A DNA stretch of 64,000 nucleotides from Rahnella laticis. GTDB taxonomy: Bacteria; Pseudomonadota; Gammaproteobacteria; Enterobacterales; Enterobacteriaceae. Location of the stretch: contig NZ_JADOBI010000002.1 in NCBI RefSeq assembly GCF_015644585.1, positions 1 to 64,000 of the forward strand, given 5' to 3'. The notes under the pieces were generated by a model. The model did not search any database and was not told the origin of the DNA. It was given only the letters and a program-made list of their open reading frames with translations. Each line of letters begins with the position of its first letter. Position 1 is the first letter of the stretch. Both the position numbers and the translations under genes were made by a program. Shown here piece by piece: positions 61,491 through 64,000 of the stretch.

Positions 61491-62936
61491 CTAACCGGCC
61501 TGAACCTTGCGGAAGAATTTGGCGGTAAGATCTTCGCCGTTATCGCCTTCACGCCGGTAGGCAAAGCCCGGATACAGCGCCAGCCAAAGGCCGGTTTGCA
61601 TCAGCGGCAGCCAGTGAGAATCGAGCGCAAAATCCGGGTTATCAGGTTGTTGTTCCAGCCCGAGAAGCCCCTCCGAAAGGTTATCGATGAGCTGGCCGTA
61701 ATACGGCTGATTCACGGCGTAGGCCACGGCCTGCCCGGCTTCAAGCGCACGGACCGTTCCGGGTAATGATTTGAGCAGATGCAGGCGGTGCAGGTTGCAG
61801 CCGAGCAAACTCACGCTCCATTCAAGCTGCTCCATCGCCTGTAGCATCCGGTTAATATTGGCCACCGTTTTTTCCTGCCGGACCAGACTGAGACGGTCAT
61901 CGAGCAGCAGATAATTCGGCCAGTTTTCGGCCTGCGCTTTTTCCGCCACGGCTTTATGGCTTACCGCCAGCGGTTCTCCGGCGAGTCCCGCCGGCCAGAT
62001 TTCCAGCTGTTGCGGGCTGACGCCGAGACTCAGCAATGTCTGGCAAAATGCCTCCCGCGTGGCGTCATTGCCGGACAGCGAATTCACTACGATGCGGCTG
62101 AAAAAGCCCCAGTTAATGATGCTTCTCACCGGAGCCTGACTCAGCCGCTGATAGTGTTTGCGCAGCAGGCCATCGCCGACGATATCGCTGACAGTCGCGT
62201 CCACCGCCTCGCACTGCCCCATCAGGAAATCTTTATCAAACGTGTTGCTGCTGTGGGAGACGCACAAAATCGAGCGCATTGGATCCAGCTGTAAAACCGG
62301 CACGCTAAATCCGTTGAGGAAACCTTCTTCCTCGCCGAGATTGGCGGAATCTTCGTAGCGGTGTTTTTTCAGAAAGTTGCGGTGATAGGCAAACGTCCCG
62401 TTCAGCGCGTGATGCGTGCCAAAGGCCTGCGTTTTATAGATCCGGTCGATGTGGCTGTACCAGATAGGGATCTGGTCGCATCCGGCAAACAGCGCGTTAT
62501 GCCGCTGCATCTCGCCAATTGTGTAGCTGATTTTATCCGGCGGATAATAATCATCGTCGTCCATACAGATAATGTATTCGCCCTGCGCCAGTTCATTCAG
62601 ACGGTTACGTTTCTCGCCGAGATCCAGATGTTCGCTGACGTGGTAGTAGCGGATGGGATTGTCGCGGTTTTGCGTCCGGTTAATCTGGTCGACCAAATCC
62701 TGACTGCTGCGCGCTGAATCATCGAGGATCACCAGTTCACGACGGTCAGCCGGGTAATCCTGATACTGGAACATGTAAATCAGATAAGGCAAAAACGCGC
62801 GGCGTTCCCAGGTTGGGGTAATCACGCTGACAAAAGGCAATGCAGCCTTCGCATCGGCATGTTTCGCCGCTGAGCGGGCAAGCAGACCCGATATCAGCGG
62901 GCTGGCAGTCCTGTTTAACGGAGTCTTTTGCATCAT
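61491..62936 (-). CDS. GT2-family glycosyltransferase with extra C-terminal domain
   Basis: 481 residues. Residues about 35-260 form a GT-A domain: FVSVITPTWERRAFLPYLIY, VILDDSARSSQ, GEKRNRLNELAQGEYIICMD and DDDDYY for metal and nucleotide sugar. The remaining 220 residues are unrecognised. Directly upstream of the FliB-like gene and 15 nt after lfiJ, so it should be transcribed with the Flag-2 export genes. Likely adds a sugar to flagellin or to a surface polymer (inferred). Confidence 0.8.
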   Translation of the reverse strand: MMQKTPLNRTASPLISGLLARSAAKHADAKAALPFVSVITPTWERRAFLPYLIYMFQYQDYPADRRELVILDDSARSSQDLVDQINRTQNRDNPIRYYHVSEHLDLGEKRNRLNELAQGEYIICMDDDDYYPPDKISYTIGEMQRHNALFAGCDQIPIWYSHIDRIYKTQAFGTHHALNGTFAYHRNFLKKHRYEDSANLGEEEGFLNGFSVPVLQLDPMRSILCVSHSSNTFDKDFLMGQCEAVDATVSDIVGDGLLRKHYQRLSQAPVRSIINWGFFSRIVVNSLSGNDATREAFCQTLLSLGVSPQQLEIWPAGLAGEPLAVSHKAVAEKAQAENWPNYLLLDDRLSLVRQEKTVANINRMLQAMEQLEWSVSLLGCNLHRLHLLKSLPGTVRALEAGQAVAYAVNQPYYGQLIDNLSEGLLGLEQQPDNPDFALDSHWLPLMQTGLWLALYPGFAYRREGDNGEDLTAKFFRKVQAG

Positions 62937-62951
62937 GGATAAACCTGCCTG

Positions 62952-63398
62952 TCAGCGCTTACGGCGGTTGTTGCGGTTACGCAGCCAGCTTTGCAGCGCC
63001 AGCCCGTCGGTATTTTTCTGTTCCTGCGCGCCACGTGCTTTCGCCAGCGCTTCACGTTGCTGTAACAGCACCAGATCCACGGTTTTCTCACGACACGCTT
63101 CCACGGTCAGATCAGCCTGCAATTCGCGCGCGCGCATGTCCGCCAGCGCCTGTTCCTGTTCCTGCCAGGCGATCACGCGCTGAATATTGGCTTTGTAATG
63201 CATCTGGTTCATCCGCTCCACGGCTCCCTGATTTTGCAAAAGTCCGTCGTGGCACAGCGCATTCAGTGAATTAATATTGTTTATATAACGCTGGCAAAGC
63301 TGTTTTTGCCGCGCAAGCTGACCGGTCAGTTCATTCACGGTGCGTTCGCGCATCTGGCGCAGCTGTTCCAGCACGCCGATAGTGTTGACGGGTTTCAT
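62952..63398 (-). CDS. lfiJ: Flagellar export chaperone (FliJ-like)
   Basis: 148 residues, almost entirely coiled coil (QMRERTVNELTGQLARQKQL, EQEQALADMRARELQADLTV). FliJ links the FliI ATPase ring to the export gate. Follows lfiI by 32 nt. Confidence 0.85.
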   Translation of the reverse strand: MKPVNTIGVLEQLRQMRERTVNELTGQLARQKQLCQRYINNINSLNALCHDGLLQNQGAVERMNQMHYKANIQRVIAWQEQEQALADMRARELQADLTVEACREKTVDLVLLQQREALAKARGAQEQKNTDGLALQSWLRNRNNRRKR

Positions 63399-63430
63399 GA
63401 TCTTCCCTGCGGGTTAAACATCGTTAAAAA

Positions 63431-64000
63431 TCAGGCACGGCTCAGCGCCTCAAGTTCGGTAATGCACTGCGGGATCTCCGCGCAATGCTCGACGTCCTGA
63501 CTCAAGTATTGCGTCACCGCCGGGCTGAGACGCACGGCGCGGTCAGCCTGCGCATCGGCACCGGCCACGTAGCCGCCCAGCGGGATCAGCGGTTTGATCG
63601 CCTGGTAATCGGCGTACATTTGTTTGAATATCCGCGCCGCCTGCTGATGACTTTTTTCGGTCACCTGGCTCATGCAGCGGCTGATCGACTGACCAATGTC
63701 GATGGCCGGATAATGCCCGGCTTCCGCCAGATGGCGGCTGAGAACAATGTGGCCGTCGAGCACCGCACGGGCGCAGTCAACAATCGGATCCTGCTGATCA
63801 TCACCTTCCGCCAGCACGGTATAAATGGCGGTCATCGAGCCGTTGCTTTCGCTGTTTCCGGCGCTTTCGACCAGTTTGGGGATCACGGCAAACGCTGACG
63901 GCGGATACCCTTTGGTAGCCGGCGGTTCGCCCAGCGACAGCGCAATTTCACGTTGTGCCATGGCATACCGCGTGAGGGAATCCACCAGCAACAGAACGTC
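63431..64000 (-). CDS. lfiI: Flagellar export ATPase (FliI-like), partial
   Basis: Only the C-terminal part (about 190 residues) is inside the window; the N terminus and Walker A lie beyond the right edge. DSLTRYAMAQREIALSLGEP, GSMTAIYTVLAEGDDQQDPI and DGHIVLSRHLAEAGHYPAID are hallmarks of FliI/YscN-type ATPases. Energises export of rod, hook and filament subunits. Confidence 0.93.
   Translation of the reverse strand, partial: DVLLLVDSLTRYAMAQREIALSLGEPPATKGYPPSAFAVIPKLVESAGNSESNGSMTAIYTVLAEGDDQQDPIVDCARAVLDGHIVLSRHLAEAGHYPAIDIGQSISRCMSQVTEKSHQQAARIFKQMYADYQAIKPLIPLGGYVAGADAQADRAVRLSPAVTQYLSQDVEHCAEIPQCITELEALSRA

Noticed and set aside
1-64000. CRISPR arrays, tRNA/rRNA genes, prophage or transposase genes
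   Set aside because: I saw none: no regularly spaced direct repeats, no cloverleaf-like segments and no recognisable mobile-element proteins.

Overview
The window looks like a chromosomal segment of an Enterobacterales bacterium. The genes are densely packed and of moderately high GC, and they include bsdBCD, idi, qorB/ytfH, chbBCARFG, a periplasmic gluconate-type dehydrogenase and a Flag-2 (lateral-type) flagellar locus. This mix fits a Yersiniaceae-like genus such as Rahnella, Ewingella or Serratia, but the genus is only inferred. I saw no rRNA, tRNA, CRISPR array, prophage or transposase gene.

Layout. (1) 1-632: first copy of a large nested palindromic repeat. (2) 658-4107: bsdDCB phenolic-acid decarboxylase genes, with a divergent MarR regulator followed by idi. 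(3) 4060-9232: small metabolic genes, the qorB/ytfH divergent pair, and an ABM-domain membrane protein with an amidohydrolase. (4) 9289-16401: a six-gene operon under a divergent LysR gene. It encodes two 2-oxoglutarate/Fe(II) oxygenases, an SDR, an ATP-grasp ligase, an MFS exporter and an unusual binding-protein-like protein, and probably makes and exports a hydroxylated amino acid or small peptide. (5) 16540-21198: an AT-rich island with two cyclopropane-fatty-acid-synthase paralogues, a PerC-like protein, a PACE-type efflux protein, a repeat-bearing lipoprotein and an AraC regulator. (6) 21343-26636: the chitobiose operon chbBCARFG. (7) 27054-32974: a LacI/GntR-like regulator, the second copy of the palindromic repeat, then the three-subunit Tat-exported flavocytochrome dehydrogenase. 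(8) 33056-35814: an MFS transporter, an NTF2-like protein and a LysR regulator. (9) 35845-64000: the Flag-2 flagellar locus, from lafU through lafA, lafZ, lafW, lfgL-lfgB, lfgA/M/N, then lfiJ and a partial lfiI at the right edge.

How the flagellar genes work together. lfg genes build rod, hook and ring; lafA/B/C/D make the filament, cap and chaperones; lafE sets hook length; lafS and lfgM form the sigma-28/anti-sigma switch; lafT/U form the stator. Near-consensus sigma-54 promoters precede lafB and lfgB, and a sigma-28-like promoter precedes lafA. Between lfgN and lfiJ lies a cargo block: two CDP-glycerol-type polymer transferases, a glycerol-3-phosphate cytidylyltransferase-like enzyme, a FliB-like protein and a GT2 glycosyltransferase (a possible filament-modification set), together with a TumE/TumA-like toxin-antitoxin pair.

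The least explained structure is the pair of roughly 650-bp palindromic elements. They lie in opposite orientation about 27 kb apart. Each copy carries two hairpins at matching positions whose stem sequences differ completely between copies although the pairing is kept.
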